From Rattus norvegicus (Eukaryota > Chordata > Mammalia > Rodentia > Muridae): a stretch of 64,000 bases of DNA. The DNA lies in contig NC_086033.1 in assembly GCF_036323735.1 (NCBI RefSeq), forward strand, positions 4,177,826 to 4,241,825, written 5' to 3'. Position numbers and translations under genes: made by a program. Under the pieces are notes generated by a model that saw only the letters and a list, made by a program, of their open reading frames with translations, ran no database searches and had not been told where the DNA came from. Below, one piece after another: positions 34,465-46,110 of the stretch (position 1 is the first letter of the stretch; every line of letters starts with the position of its first letter).

Positions 34465-35625
34465 GGCGGGCCTGGCTCCCAGCTGCTTTCCAGTGGCTTC
34501 CTCTCACAAGGGATGTCCTACGATGGCCAGACCCTGGGGAGAAGGCTCTGGAAATGAGATGAGGAGCCAGGGACCTGCCTTTCCTTCTGTCCTCTCCAGT
34601 TGGTTGCTTCCATGGGATGCAGTGTTGGCCCAGGACAGGCCTCCATTCTGTGGCCCAGTGAGGAGGCTGCTGTCCTGGGCCTTCCCGGCTGGAGTATCTG
34701 CTGACTCAGAGGCCTACATGTAGACCTCAACACTCACCCTGGAGGTCCTGTGTTTGCTGCTGAAGCCTTCCCCCATCGTTCGGTTGACTGTCTTACGGTT
34801 CTCTGAGGCCAAGAGCCTCAGCTGAGTTCACCAGTGTTAATGGGCAAAGCCCTTGTGCCCGGCACTAAACTAGACATCTGGAAGGAGGAGGAGGAGGAGC
34901 TTGTAAGACCCAAGGGGTTAGCATGCGGTTCTCGGGTGTTCTGGGAAGGCACAGACATGATGGGGGTTTGGGGCACCTTAGTACCCCAGCAGTAGCAGGG
35001 CCTACTTGCCCACCTGTTCATCACCTCCCAGCAAGCCCCTTACTGCAAACCTCAGGGCAGGGGCCGTGGGAGAGGGGACATGTGTATCTCGTATGTGGAG
35101 CCACGCTCACCTCGGATCCCCTCTGAAGAGCAACAGCAGGCCAAAGGTCTCCTAGGCCCTGAAAGTGCAGGAGAAAGATAGAAGCTCCGGGTGTGGTCAG
35201 AGAGCTCAGTAATGAGGTGCAGGCCCCTCCGCCCCAGCCTAGGCGCCCACACTCCCAGCCCACCGTCTCATTTTGTAGAGATCCCTCACTGCCCCCCCCC
35301 CCCGCCCCTCCACTTTAACGGGGCCTGTAGAGTGAGGCCAAACTGCTCTCGGCTCACGGAACTGTGAATTGAGCCCCTCCCCTGCCTCCAGCCACTGTGT
35401 GGTGTGAGCATGCGCAGGTGCCAGTGGGCATGTGTGCGTGCGCATCCTGGCTGGGGAGAAAGGAAAATGTGAATCTTACTGGTCCAGCTCCTAGCGGCTG
35501 GGAACTAGCTGCCGTATAAGTGCTTGATGCTCAGCCTTCAACCAGCCCACTCTGGCCTAAATGCTTTTTTTGTTATTAATATTTTTTTAACGAACTGTCT
35601 TTTTTTTTTTTTTATACCCAGAGCC

Positions 35626-35631
35626 AGTAAA
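35626..35631 (+). terminator. Kcnk5: Possible proximal poly(A) signal AGTAAA
   Basis: Known weaker hexamer AGTAAA, placed after a long T-rich tract and followed by GT-containing sequence. If used it would shorten the 3' UTR by about 420 nt. There is no direct evidence of use. Confidence 0.3.
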
Positions 35632-36051
35632 GAACAGGGTCCCTGCCGTTGGGATGGAGGTCTGTCTGTCGGGCACTCTGTTGTCCTCCCAACTCAGCTT
35701 GTCCTTTGTCTAGCGAGGGAGAGAGAGACAGCCGCAGGTCTCAGGTGTGGGGCAGGAGATATGGAGTTCCCAGCTCAGCTGATTACCTGCCTCAGCCCCT
35801 CCCCTTGCCCTGTTCGTTTGCCAAGGGGCGTAATAGGGCCAGAGCCCCCACGTTATGACAGTGAGAGGTGTGTGTCCATACGTCCGCCATCCTCAAAGCG
35901 GTTGCATAGGCCACACCGGCCTCGGGGTGGGAGAAAGAGCCTGGCTCCTGTGAGATGTCCTAAGCTGAATGTCCCGGAGCCATAGTAACCACACTGTATG
36001 CATGTACTGGTGGTGAAGACAGGTGTAATTTATTTTAACATTTTTTTTTAC

Positions 36052-36057
36052 AATAAA
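36052..36057 (+). terminator. Kcnk5: Kcnk5 main poly(A) signal AATAAA
   Basis: Canonical AATAAA in caataaaacacatg. It is followed at 36077-36100 by GU-rich sequence (ggtgcgtggtatgtttgggg) suited to CstF, so cleavage is expected at about 36070-36085. Confidence 0.85.
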
Positions 36058-36080
36058 ACACATGAACAAGCCCGATTGGT

Positions 36081-36239
36081 GCGTGGTATGTTTGGGGTGG
36101 AAGCAAGGTGGGAGTGAGGGGTGGGCAAGGAAGATTCAGGACAGACTGATGTCAGTAGGTCAGAAGGATCAGTATAGAGCTGAAGTGGAGATTAAGGAAG
36201 AAAAAGCAAAGAACATCTAGGAGCAGGGCAAAGGAGATG
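36081..36239. other. Kcnk5 downstream flank
   Basis: GU-rich start, then purine-rich unique sequence with no gene recognised. Confidence 0.5.
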
Positions 36240-36605
36240 TTCTTCTCGCTTACCTGATGCCGTGACAATATTCTGCCCCAAAGCAACCCGAGGGAAAGCT
36301 ATTTGGCTTATATTTCCATCATCAAGCCAGGGCAAGAACCTGGAGGCAGGAACTATAAAGACCATCATTGGCTGACTCGGTTTATGACTCATTCCAGCCT
36401 CATGCTTAGCTGAGTTTTTTGCACAGCCCAGGACCACTGCCTAGGGATGGTGCTGCCCACAGTGGGCTGAACTCTTCATGAACTGTAATCAAAACAGTCT
36501 TCCACAGCTATGCCCACAGGCCAATCTGATCTAGGCCAATCATTCCTCAGTGGAGACTCTCCCATCAGATAGAAGTGTCAATTCGACAATTAAGGCTAGT
36601 CAGGT
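36240..36605 (-). repeat. Lx/L1-type rodent repeat
   Basis: agggcaagaacctggaggca, cccacagtgggctgaactct and gaagtgtcaattcgacaatt are reverse-strand marks of the same family as 5591-5958. Name uncertain. Confidence 0.65.
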
Positions 36606-38334
36606 CAGGTAGGATGGCAGTGGCACAGATTTTACACTCAATAAAACACACAGTAACACTTTTGCCTTGCTAAGATGATAGAAGCAAACTGAGCAGGAGG
36701 CAGACAGGTGTCTGAGGCACAGAGTTTTGTAGACAGTAAAAATGGAGACGCAGGCTTTGAACCCGGATAGCACGGTTCCCAGCCAGTAACACAGCCGACA
36801 TGCTGCTATGAGAAAATGGCTAGTGGGTTTTTTGATTGTTCTGACATCACTGGAAGGACCTTACATCTCCAGCTGGGTGAATCAGAACTTTTCCCAACTC
36901 GAGGGGTTCGGAAGCAGAAAACAGAGCCAGGGCGTAAAGCACCCTGTTTTAAAACCTGTGAGCGGAAAGATGACTCACGGGTAACATTTGGAAGTGGCCC
37001 TGACTGCAGTGTCCCCGGTGCACACTCAAAAAGCCACATGAGGTGTCTAGAGCCCCAGCAAGCAGTCCTAGAGTAAGTTTGGAGTTGGAAGCAGGAAACT
37101 TTATGCACAGTGGCAAGAATAGTGAGATCCTGCCTTAAAAGCAAGGGAGGAAAGAGAACTACTCCGGAAAAGTCCTGACCTACCCCGGCATACGTGCTTG
37201 ATTTCATGAGAGAGCAAGCAGGCATGCGCGTGGGCACACACAGACCAGTCTTAAATGTCCCTGGTTGGGCCCGTTCACACCTGTGATCGCAGTACTCAGG
37301 GGGCCAAAGCAGGGGCATCCTCGAATGAACGTCTTTCATGAGGGCATGGTCCACAGACAGATGGAGAGTACAACACTTTTAACCCACTGAGCCATCTTCT
37401 CAGCACTGTGCCATTTCTATTAGGAACCCTGAGATTTGGGTGTCCCTCAGAGGCCCTGGAAACAACGTCCAGTGGAATTGGAGATCTTTCCTGACTACCT
37501 GTCCCTGTCTTCTCTCCTCTCCTCCCTCACGCCCTCCCACACAAGTGCACTCACGCATAGCTCTGTGGCTTCCCAGTTTGACCTTAAGATAACAGCATCC
37601 CAACGCCCACGCCCTTTATTTAGCATCAGGTTGCTTCACACACTCTGCCGGTTGCTGTTTAAAACAGCACAGCCCCAACCACACCAGTTGCTGGGCAGCA
37701 GCGGAGATGGGAGTTGGGGAGTGGCTTTTGGGGACAGAGCTGAAGGGGGCACTGGGCACCAACACACATTGAAGAAGGCTTAGTCTTAAAGACTGAGCTT
37801 AATCTGGAGCTTTCTGAGGTAGGAGAGGCTGGATAACAGTTACAGCAGACCCCCTGGCCAGGCTCCCCAACTCCCTAAGAGGTCTTGGACTGAGAAAGGG
37901 GATGCTGCAGGGGGGAGGGGGAGGAAGCAGTGAGCTGGGCCCTGGCTTGGAAATCCCTGGGCATTCTGGCTGGCACAACCCACCACTGAAGCCACAGAAT
38001 TAGCCATAGCCTGGGGCAGCGTTCCAGAGGGGAGAGATCAATAGACTCAGTGGAAGTCCATGGTGCTGTTCCTTTAGGTTCTGCTGCCTCCAGACGCCTT
38101 CCAGCCTAGCCTGAGATAGCTCTCCTCTCTCCATCAGTGTCATTGCACAGACTGCTCTGCAGCCACTGTTAACTGGTCACCTGCTCTGTGCTCAGTTCCG
38201 GTGCAGCTAGGCGTGGGACTGACAAATGGCCCTGCATCCAGGGAGTGAGAATGGTGTCTGTCTGTCCTTCACAGGGCACCTTCCCATGGGTGAATCCATA
38301 CCTTTCCTTGTTTGTTTTTCTCTCTAAGACTTCT
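36606..38334. other. Unique intergenic sequence
   Basis: No gene recognised. 37600-38160 is repeat-poor. 37270-37405 may hold worn SINE fragments. Confidence 0.45.
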
Positions 38335-38525
38335 AATTTTAGATTATGCGTACAACTGTGTATGGGCGCACATGTGCGCAGGTACCTGAGAAGCCCAGAA
38401 GAGGGTATCACGTCTCTTGCAGCTGGAGTTACAGGTGGCTTGGAGCTGCGTGGTATATGTGCCGGGATCTGAACTCAGGTCCTCTACAAGAGCAGTATGA
38501 CTGCCGAGCCTTCTCCCTAGCTCCT
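38335..38525 (-). repeat. B3 SINE
   Basis: agaagcccagaagagggtat, gcagctggagttacaggtgg and tgccgagccttctccctagc. Confidence 0.85.
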
Positions 38526-38694
38526 AGAACTTAAGAGCAAAAACGGAACAAAGCAAAAATAGGATTTTATTCTTTGAGAACCCCAGGCATGCATTTAACA
38601 ATTTTAATTATATTGACCCCCTATTCCTCCCCACCTCTCCCAAGTTCACATCCTCATTTTCTTTAATAACCTATTAAGTCCAATTTTTACAAAT

Positions 38695-38711
38695 GGGTGG
38701 GTGGGTGGGGG
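38695..38711 (+). other. Very strong G-quadruplex motif
   Basis: Four G runs separated by single T loops: GGG-T-GGG-T-GGG-T-GGGGG. One-base loops give the most stable quadruplex class. Confidence 0.85.
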
Positions 38712-39149
38712 AGCAGAGGAAGTCCTACCAGGGGCCACACCTGTAAAGAAAACTGACTGCTTCCTTTTTAGTCATCAGATTTTTTTGTCAACAGCTCCTT
38801 AGTTGGGGCCGGGGGCTGGTGGATCCATCCCCCACCCATGCTGGAAGGTTGGCCCAATTGATCTTGCACTGTTGTTGTGTCCCTGAGTGCACTGGCCCTG
38901 TCGTGTCCATCCAGAAGATGCCGCTTGCCCCAGTTCTCCCGGACCTCCGGCCCTTACAATCTCTCTGCCCCCTCTTCCGTGATGTTTCCTGAGCCTTGGG
39001 GGAGGGGTTATGCTGTAGCTGTCTCCTCTGTGGCTGAGTACTACATGGTCCTTGCTCTCTGCTCTGTAGAGCTGTGAGTTCTTGCATTAACCAGCATGCA
39101 CCACGTTAAAAAGCCTCAAGATCCCTTTTATCTGTGGCTTTTAATCCTA

Positions 39150-39235
39150 ACATGTTATTAACTCCGTTTTACAAATGAAGAAGCAGAAGAAAGTAATTTT
39201 CCCCAAGTTCAAACAACTATGAGGTGGCAGAAAAC
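39150..39235 (-). repeat. MIR fragment
   Basis: ttattaactccgttttacaaatgaag (in two parts) and tttccccaagttcaaacaac follow the minus-strand MIR pattern. Confidence 0.55.
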
Positions 39236-39266
39236 ACCTGCCCAGGCTTGCATTCCTGTCCCTCGC

Positions 39267-39281
39267 ACCGCCCTCTGGCAG
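39267..39281 (-). promoter_or_regulatory. CTCF-like motif
   Basis: Reverse complement ctgccagagggcggt matches the CTCF core at 13 of 15 positions. Binding not shown. Confidence 0.3.
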
Positions 39282-39783
39282 TTCTGAATCTGATATGGGG
39301 AGACACCCTCAAAATCTGTTGGAGGTGGCTGAAGCTCTGACCTTCAAGGAGTCTGCAGTCTGAGGGGGAAGGGAGGCCAGAAATGGAGAGAACAACTATC
39401 CCAGCTGCCTCTCTACCTTCCTGTGAGACCCCAGAAGAGTCGCCATGCCATTGTTCAGGAGGACTATAAAAAACCTGCTTGGGTGTCACCTTATCCTAGA
39501 ATGGGTCTGGCAAGGGTAGGGTTGCTTGGGACGGTTCTGAAGCCAAGGCTACCATCTGAGAAAACAGTGGGCAGGTTTGGCAGATGGCCCTGGGAGAGGT
39601 CTCCAGCAAAAACAGCCTCTCTTTGGGGGCACCAGAAGTTTGGTCTCTGCTCTGCCCATCTTCTCTCCATATTGGAATAACAAGTTGTCCCTGCTTCAAA
39701 ACAGACAAACAAACCCACTTATTTGGTAAGGAGGGCAACCCTACTGTACTTGAAGTCAGGACAACTGAGTGGACACAGACATC

Positions 39784-39865
39784 TTTTTTTCGGAGCTGGG
39801 GACTGAACCCAGGGCCTTGCGTTTGCTAGGCAAGCGCTCTACCACTGAACTAAATCCCCAACCCC
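39784..39865 (-). repeat. ID SINE
   Basis: Full-length reverse ID with a very short A tail (7 T on +). Perfect 14-bp target-site duplications tggacacagacatc at 39770-39783 and 39866-39879. Confidence 0.97.
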
Positions 39866-39879
39866 TGGACACAGACATC

Positions 39880-39965
39880 TTTTTGTTATGTGTGTTCTGG
39901 TGATCAAACTCAGGGGATCACTCTTGGCAGCAAGTGTCTTTACCTACTGCCCAGATTTCCAATTT
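39880..39965 (-). repeat. B3-type SINE remnant
   Basis: tgatcaaactcaggggatca and gtgtctttacctactgccca; the ID may have inserted into it. Confidence 0.5.
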
Positions 39966-41010
39966 TGAAACCCAGGTCCCAGGTGCTAGTCTGAGTCTCC
40001 ACTGCGTTCATGTTATTCATGACCCACATCTTCACCTGCCTTTATTTTCTCAGGGGCCACCTGCTATCACCTTTCTGCACCAACCAGTCAGCCCTCCCTG
40101 AGTCTGGATGGGTGCCTTTCCCATGTGGCACTGTCCCCTTAGGAAATCACCTCTGTTCAAATTGCTGTGACCCGTTCAAGCTCCCTGTCTCCGGCTCTTA
40201 TGCCTTCTCCCCAGCAAAGAACCACTCGCTGTTGGTATTCAAAGACTGGGTTACTCTTGTGTGTATTCCCACCAAGGTCTGGACATGGAGATGGGCTCTG
40301 CTCCCTGGTATTGAAAAATGCAGGGTGAAGGTCCCCCCTACCCCCCCCTAAGTCCCATGTGTCTCATTGGCAATTCTGTCCCTCTATTCCTGAAGCAGAG
40401 GCCAAAGCAGGGGCAAATCTTGCTCCACGAGGGCAAGTCCCAACAAAGCCAGGTGGATGAACTTGAGGGACCTAGTGGCAGACTGAGGTGGCCCGATGAA
40501 TCACCTCATCTTATGCCAAGTCACCTGAGTCTAGAGGGCAGGACCAGGACACACAGCACACCCAACTCCTGCCCAAGAGCACTGCTGCTGCTAACATCTC
40601 CTTATCTTTACCTCTCTGTGTTCCCAGGTGATTAGGAACAGAGACCATGGCCCCCCAATGCTTCCTTTCCTGCCATCCTTCCAGCCTGGACTATCTCCTC
40701 CTGTTAGCCCAGCAGAGCTGTACGGTCTCCTGGTTTACAGAGCCCTTTCACACCTATGTGGGAGATTGCTCAACAAATTAAAGCAGACAGGTGTAGTGTT
40801 TTACAGCCCAACGGAAGGGCCTTTTACAAATTAGGAAATCTGATACTTTGGTTTGGGGCCCTGGAGAGCAAGGCCTCAGGCAGGATCTGGGGTGTGTGTG
40901 TGGGGGGGGGTGGATGGTCAGAAGTAGCAGACAGACAGGGAGGTGGGGGTGAGAATGGAGGAAAGCGAAGAAGCAGCAGAGATAAACTTCTAAAACATTG
41001 TTTAAATTTG
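39966..41010. other. Unique intergenic sequence
   Basis: No gene recognised. It contains G9-10 and C-rich short runs. Confidence 0.45.
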
Positions 41011-41012
41011 TA

Positions 41013-41032
41013 CCTCTCTCTCTCTCTTTCTC

Positions 41033-41077
<45 letters not shown>

Positions 41078-41102
41078 GAGACACAGAGGGAGAGAGACAC
41101 AC

Positions 41103-41145
<43 letters not shown>

Positions 41146-41153
41146 AGGACAGA
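41013..41153. repeat. Polypyrimidine-(GT)-polypurine tract
   Basis: CT run, TTTCTCTG, GT run, then about 100 bp of GA/GACA repeats. The CT and GA blocks are inverted complements. Confidence 0.95.
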
Positions 41154-41284
41154 TAAGGAGACCAGATGTTGTCAGAGCCCCCAGGAGTTGGAGTTCCAAG
41201 CAATGGGAACCACCCAATATGGTGTTAGAAACAGAACTTAGATCCTCCCCAAGAGCTCTTAACTGCTGAACCATCTTCCCAGTC
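41154..41284 (-). repeat. B3/B2-type SINE fragment
   Basis: ggagttggagttccaagcaa, gagctcttaactgctgaacc and atcttcccagtc. Confidence 0.6.
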
Positions 41285-41904
41285 TGGAGTTACACTTTTG
41301 AACCAGTCATGCTGGGTTCATCCTGCCAGGTCACTTCTGTGAAGCTGTCGTCCAGCATTGCCCTCAGGCTGGTTTCTCTGAAGGACAAGGGCTTCTTTCA
41401 CCCACCAGTGCCTATTTCCAGTGCTTGAGAAGCCCCAGGGAAATCATCCCTTATCTTCTTCCACTTGTGATGGATAGAACACCCTATACTGGTCAGATGG
41501 CCTCAGATAAGCATCTTCCCACTGCTGACTTGTTAGCAATGAGAACCGGCTCCTTCCACCTACAAAAGAAGCCCCCGTGGTTGCTTGGTTCTCAGTTCTG
41601 GCGAGAGGAGCTCTAAAACTGAACCATATCCCAGCTCACCTGGGCTGTTTGGGTCTATAAACGAGAGGTGATTCCAGTCGCTTTTGGACCTGATGCTTCT
41701 GTGCTCTGGGGGGAGATCACAATATAAGAAATCCAAGTACCTTGAGACTCAAGCAGTAAAGAAGCCCAACTTCAGTCGTGTGACCACACGGCCAAACTAG
41801 ACAACATCTTGATCACCCCAGCCCTAGGCAATGTTTCAAAAGGACATAGCCAGCCATCCTATAAATTGCAGACTTACCAGGAAATAAATGACAGTTGCTG
41901 TAGT

Positions 41905-42089
41905 GAGTCTGTGTTTTAATCTGTTTTGTGTTGCTACAACAAAATGCCTGAGATGGGAGTACTTTATAAAGACAGAGGCTTATTCACCTCAGTGCTGGGG
42001 GAATCTCAGAGCATAGTGATGGCATGGGATCCTTCTGGTGAGGGCTTCAAGGTGGTAGCATCCCACGAGAAGAGGGAAGAAGGGAGAGA

Positions 42090-42136
<47 letters not shown>
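41905..42136. repeat. Old L1/MaLR-type repeat ending in (GA)n
   Basis: ctgttttgtgttgctacaac, aaaatgcctgagatgggagt and ttataaagacagaggcttat, then a GA run 42087-42135. Family uncertain. Confidence 0.55.
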
Positions 42137-42149
42137 GAGAAAGCTGAAC

Positions 42150-42340
42150 TTGATTTTTATTTTATTTTTTGAAACAAGGTTGGCTTTGAACCACCATTGA
42201 GCTAAGGGTTAAGGGTGACCTTGACCTGCTGAGTCTCCTGCCTCTATCTTCTGCCCTTGTGCTTGCTACCTGGCAGTTTAAAGAGTGTCTGCACTGAATC
42301 CAGGGCTTTACACATGTTAGCCAAGGACTCTACCAACTGG
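42150..42340 (-). repeat. B4-type SINE
   Basis: tttttgaaacaaggttggct, then atccagggctttacacatgt and ccaaggactctaccaact (ID-like part). Confidence 0.65.
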
Positions 42341-42359
42341 GGGTGTGGTTCAGCCCTTA

Positions 42360-43090
42360 ACATGCCCCTTTAATCCCAAAGAATGAAGGTCAAATTAGTT
42401 TGTAAAAGGAAACACCCATGTTTGAGAGTGGCAGACCAAGTAATAAATCAGAGAAAGATTTGACAGACTAGGATATGCCGGCCTCTCTGAAGAAGAGAGG
42501 AGAAAGGGAAGCTACTTAAGGGAGAGAGGGACAGCACAGGAGGAAGAGAGTGCAGTCCAGGAATAAAATGGTGTGTGTGTGGAGACTACAGTAGAGTTCA
42601 GAGGGAGAATAGAGCGGCAGAGAGGGAGAAGGAGGCTGGTTTACCAGGAGAGTTCTACAGAGACAAGTTGAAGAGAGAACCAAGTAGACACAGGTAAAGA
42701 CAGAATGAGCAAGCAAATGAAAAGGAGCCAGAAGATTAGAACTAATAGAGTTAGTTTGAGGCCAAGCAGAGCAGGTCAGAGGTTGAGAGAAAAACCAGAC
42801 TGAATAAGTCAGGTGGGAGAGGAGTTTGAGTGAGATCAACTGAGTTGAACTAGCCAGTCACAGAGATTGAAAAAAGAACGAGAAAGGGTGAGGTTATTGA
42901 GCAGTAAGTCTCAGAAGCTTAAAACATTCTAGGCCCAGATTAGATGGTACAGAGGCTAGACCCTTCCAAGACTAGGCCTAGGTTAGCAGACTGAGGCATA
43001 AGCCCCAGGACGACAATTACATCAGGTGACTAATAGGTGAATTTACACTCCACCTCTTAAAGATCCTATCACCTTCAACGTAGTTACACA
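42360..43090 (+). repeat. Purine-rich medium-reiterated rodent repeat, unassigned
   Basis: About 730 bp, strongly purine-biased on +, with features such as agtgagatcaactgagttga, acattctaggcccagattag and gactaataggtgaatttaca. It looks like a dispersed rodent repeat rather than unique DNA, but I cannot name it. Confidence 0.45.
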
Positions 43091-43277
43091 AGGGACCAAG
43101 CCGCCAGCTCAGAAACCTTTGGTAGACAGTCTGTCTGTGGTCTGAGACATTTGCTGTGATATCCCAGGCAAATGGCTGTCTGCTGGGCTGCCAAGAAAGA
43201 AGGTTCTGAGGTACAGAGATAGCCCAGCACCTAATACCGTAAAATGTAAAGCTACAGTAAGATGTAAAGTGGTGAGG

Positions 43278-43485
43278 TGTGGGGCTGGAAAGATTGTTCA
43301 GTGGTTAAGAACACTTGATTTTGCAGAGGACCCAGGTTCTGCTCCCAGCATCCACGTGGTGGCTCGGAATTACCTGTAATTCTAGTTCCAGGGGATCTGA
43401 TGTCCTCTTCTGCCCTTCCAGGGCTCCTTCAAACACGTGGTGCACATAAACCCATGTAGCACACACAGATGCACACACATTCTAA
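43278..43485 (+). repeat. B2 SINE
   Basis: ggggctggaaagattgttca, gtggttaagaacacttgatt, atccacgtggtggctcggaa and ctgatgtcctcttctgccct. Confidence 0.92.
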
Positions 43486-43734
43486 AAATTGCAAAGTTGG
43501 ACCAGATTTCGGCTATACCTGACCCAAAGAGCACCTGCTACCCTGACTGGAGAACTCTGTCCTTGGACGCAGCAAAGCTGAGACAAGACTCCTGCCCAAC
43601 GTCTTTTTGTCAGATGTTGAAGATCCATCTACTTCCAGCTCTCCAGACCTCTGTGTTATCTGTCCAGTGCGTTGGGAGGTCTGGAGTCTGTGATTATCTA
43701 GGCAGATGACTGGCAGCCATTTCTGTGCGGGTAA

Positions 43735-44085
43735 AGATGCACTTACAAGGGCAAGCATTTAATTGGGACTCGCATAGAGTTTCAGAGGTTTAGTACACTA
43801 TCATCACGGGCAGGAAGCATGGCAGTACTTAGGCAGGCATGGTGCTGGAGAAAGAGCTGAGAGTTTTACCTCCAGATCTGCAGGCGGCAGGAAGAGAGAG
43901 ACAGTGGGACCTGGCTGGGGCTTTGGAAACCTCAAAGCCCACTTCCGTCCCCCATTCAGTGCCGTACTTCCTCCAGCAAGGTTACACCTCTTAATCCTTC
44001 TAAGTAGTGCCACTCCCTGATGAGCAAACATTCAAGTAAGTAAGCCTATGGGGGGAGGTTCTTATTCAACCCCCAACATGATGTG
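43735..44085 (-). repeat. Lx/L1-type rodent repeat
   Basis: gcatttaattgggactcgca, ggcatggtgctggagaaaga, cctcaaagcccacttccgtc and agtagtgccactccctgatg. Family name uncertain. Confidence 0.7.
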
Positions 44086-44589
44086 CTACCTTGCTGGCAT
44101 GAACGAAGATATCCCAAAGAGATACTTACCCACTATCTGACTATTGAAACAACAGTCCCCGAGAAATTGGAATTTTATGCTGGAAGAAGGAACAGGCTGG
44201 TGCCAGCCATCCAGAAGAAAACTTGTCTCCTGGAAAGAGACTTACGACTGAGCTGAGCCTTGGTTGTTAGGGCTGCCAAGGTTCAGGCTCTGTCTCCAAC
44301 AACTGTGGTACACTGCATGAGGCTGGTGTGATTATCCTCAACGGAGAACTGAGGCTCAAAGTCACACAGCTCCGCAGAGGCAGAGCCTGGCTTCTCAGAT
44401 GAAAACCGGTCCCAGCCGGTATTATCTGCTACTCTACATGGGGGACACGACTCACCTGCTCCAAAGGAAGGGTGCGCAGAGACAGTGACCTTCCCACAAG
44501 TCACAGCCACGCTCCATAGAGTGTGTGAAACCAGTGAGTCAGAACCAGCATCCCAGCCCAGCTTAGCAGTGATGACTGAGACCACCCGG

Positions 44590-44765
44590 GGATCCTGGAG
44601 CTAGCTCAGCTGCTGTCCAAGCAAGGACCTAAGTTCAAATCCCCTACACTCACACAAGCCGGACTCAGCAGTGTGCATCGGTCACCCCAGCGCTGGGCAG
44701 GTAGAGACAGGACTTGGTGCTCAGTCAGCCCAGCTCAGTAAGAGACCCTGTCTCAAAATATAAAG
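44590..44765 (+). repeat. B4 SINE
   Basis: tggagctagctcagctgctg, caaatcccctacactcacac and aagagaccctgtctcaaaat. Confidence 0.75.
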
Positions 44766-44771
44766 TGGTTT

Positions 44772-44939
44772 GGGGCTGGAAAATTGGTTCTATGGTTAAA
44801 GCACACACTCATCTTCCAGAAGATACAAGTTCACTTCCCAGCACCTGTGTTTAGTGGTTCAGGATTGCCTGTAACTCCAGCTCTAGGAGGATCTGACACC
44901 CTCTTCTGGCTGTGTAGGAGTGTGCACACACGCACATGT

Positions 44940-44940
<1 letters not shown>
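44772..44940 (+). repeat. B2 SINE
   Basis: ggggctggaaaattggttct, ttcacttcccagcacctgtg and ggatctgacaccctcttctg. Confidence 0.88.
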
Positions 44941-44972
<32 letters not shown>

Positions 44973-45078
44973 TGCACACACATACACACGCACACACACA
45001 CACGCACACACGCACATGTACACACACACACACACACACACGCACGCACGCACGCACACGCACGCACACGCAATCACA
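44928..45078. repeat. CA/CG-rich cryptic microsatellite
   Basis: CA runs with GCA, GTA and ACGC interruptions; cgcacgcacgcacgcacacg near its end. Confidence 0.95.
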
Positions 45079-45429
45079 CTAAGGGTTATCTGGGCTCTGG
45101 CTTAGTGAGATCCTGATTAAGAAGTAATAGGAGAAGGAACAGAAATACCCAAGTCCTGGGAACACCTGGCTGGAGGTCTCAGGGGTCATGCATTTGTGTT
45201 TCCTATGTCCCTGCCAAGCCACCCTGCCTGTGTTTCCCCCCTGCATTGAAACGCCTGTTTACCCCTTCATTCTCTGAGTCCTTCACCTGCAGCCCTGGCC
45301 AGCTGAGCTGCTCTGTCAGGGCTGTTGACATCACACGCAGAGCAGATGACCCGTGTTTGTTGAGTCTCATGGAAGTTGCCTAGGACACCTGATGATGGTG
45401 ATTGAGGGGGAAGGAGAATCTCAATATCT

Positions 45430-45520
45430 TTCTCTGTCTCTCTCTGTCTCTCTCTCTCTGTCTCTCTCTCTGTCTCTCTCTCTGTCTCTCTCTCTCCCTC
45501 TCTTTCTCTCCCCCCCCCTC
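45430..45520. repeat. (CT)-rich tract with CTGT interruptions
   Basis: tctctctctgtctctctctc-type units ending in C10 at about 45510-45519. Confidence 0.95.
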
Positions 45521-45694
45521 AATTCAGATCTCTACCCTCAACAGTTCACTGCATGGAAAAAGACCTGGGAGCCTGGAGTCCACTTAAGTCAGCTCACGGG
45601 AGCCGAATGGTTTGCTTTTTAGAAGTTTTGTAAGCTGACTATCAAACTAGCCCCTCGGAGAAAAAGAGAATGGAATAAAAGAAAACTAAACCAC

Positions 45695-46110
45695 AGGGCT
45701 GAGAGGCAGCTCAGATGGTAGGACCGATTAGAGTTTGAGCCCCAGCTGCCCCCTCAAAAGAAAACTGTGTGATTGCTCATCAGTGCAATCCCAGGACTGG
45801 GAGACGGAGATTCTTGAGGTGGCCTAATGGATCCCTCCCTAGCCTGTGAGAGGCCCTGCCTCCAAACACAAGGTAGCTAGCACACGAGGAATGACAGCGA
45901 AGGTCCGTCTCGTTTCCACATACATGCACAACCAGGGGCTTGCACACTTGCATACTCGAGTGTGTGCACACTATGCTACAAAATACTACCAAGACTGGAC
46001 ACGGGCAGTCATCTTAGCATTGGGAAGCTGAAGTAGGATTATAAATGGAAGGTCATCCTGGGCTATATGTATCAAGATCCCGTCTCCGAAAATGAAGTTG
46101 AATTATACAA
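45695..46110 (+). repeat. B4 SINE followed by B1-type SINE
   Basis: 45695-45975: gggctgagaggcagctcaga, gagtttgagccccagctgcc, cccaggactgggagacgga. 45988-46110: ggacacgggcagtcatctta, aagctgaagtaggattataa and atcaagatcccgtctccgaa. Confidence 0.65.

Larger units (their letters stand above)
34465..36080 (+). other. Kcnk5: Kcnk5 3' UTR
   Basis: Noncoding end of the last exon, from the stop codon to the predicted cleavage site. Visible elements are a short (GGA)n run at about 34880-34900, a 12-C run at 35292-35303 that could bind poly(C)-binding proteins in RNA, a T-rich stretch at 35565-35615, a variant AGTAAA at 35626-35631, and an A/T-rich segment just before the main poly(A) signal. No SINE was recognised in it. 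The 3' boundary is inferred from the signal plus the GU-rich DNA after it. Confidence 0.8.

Noticed and set aside
36806..37354. 182-codon open frame on -
   Set aside because: No recognisable family, no splice or promoter context; partly SINE-like sequence.
42200..42225. Oestrogen-response-like half sites (tgaccttgacc)
   Set aside because: Only half sites in SINE sequence, no spaced palindrome.
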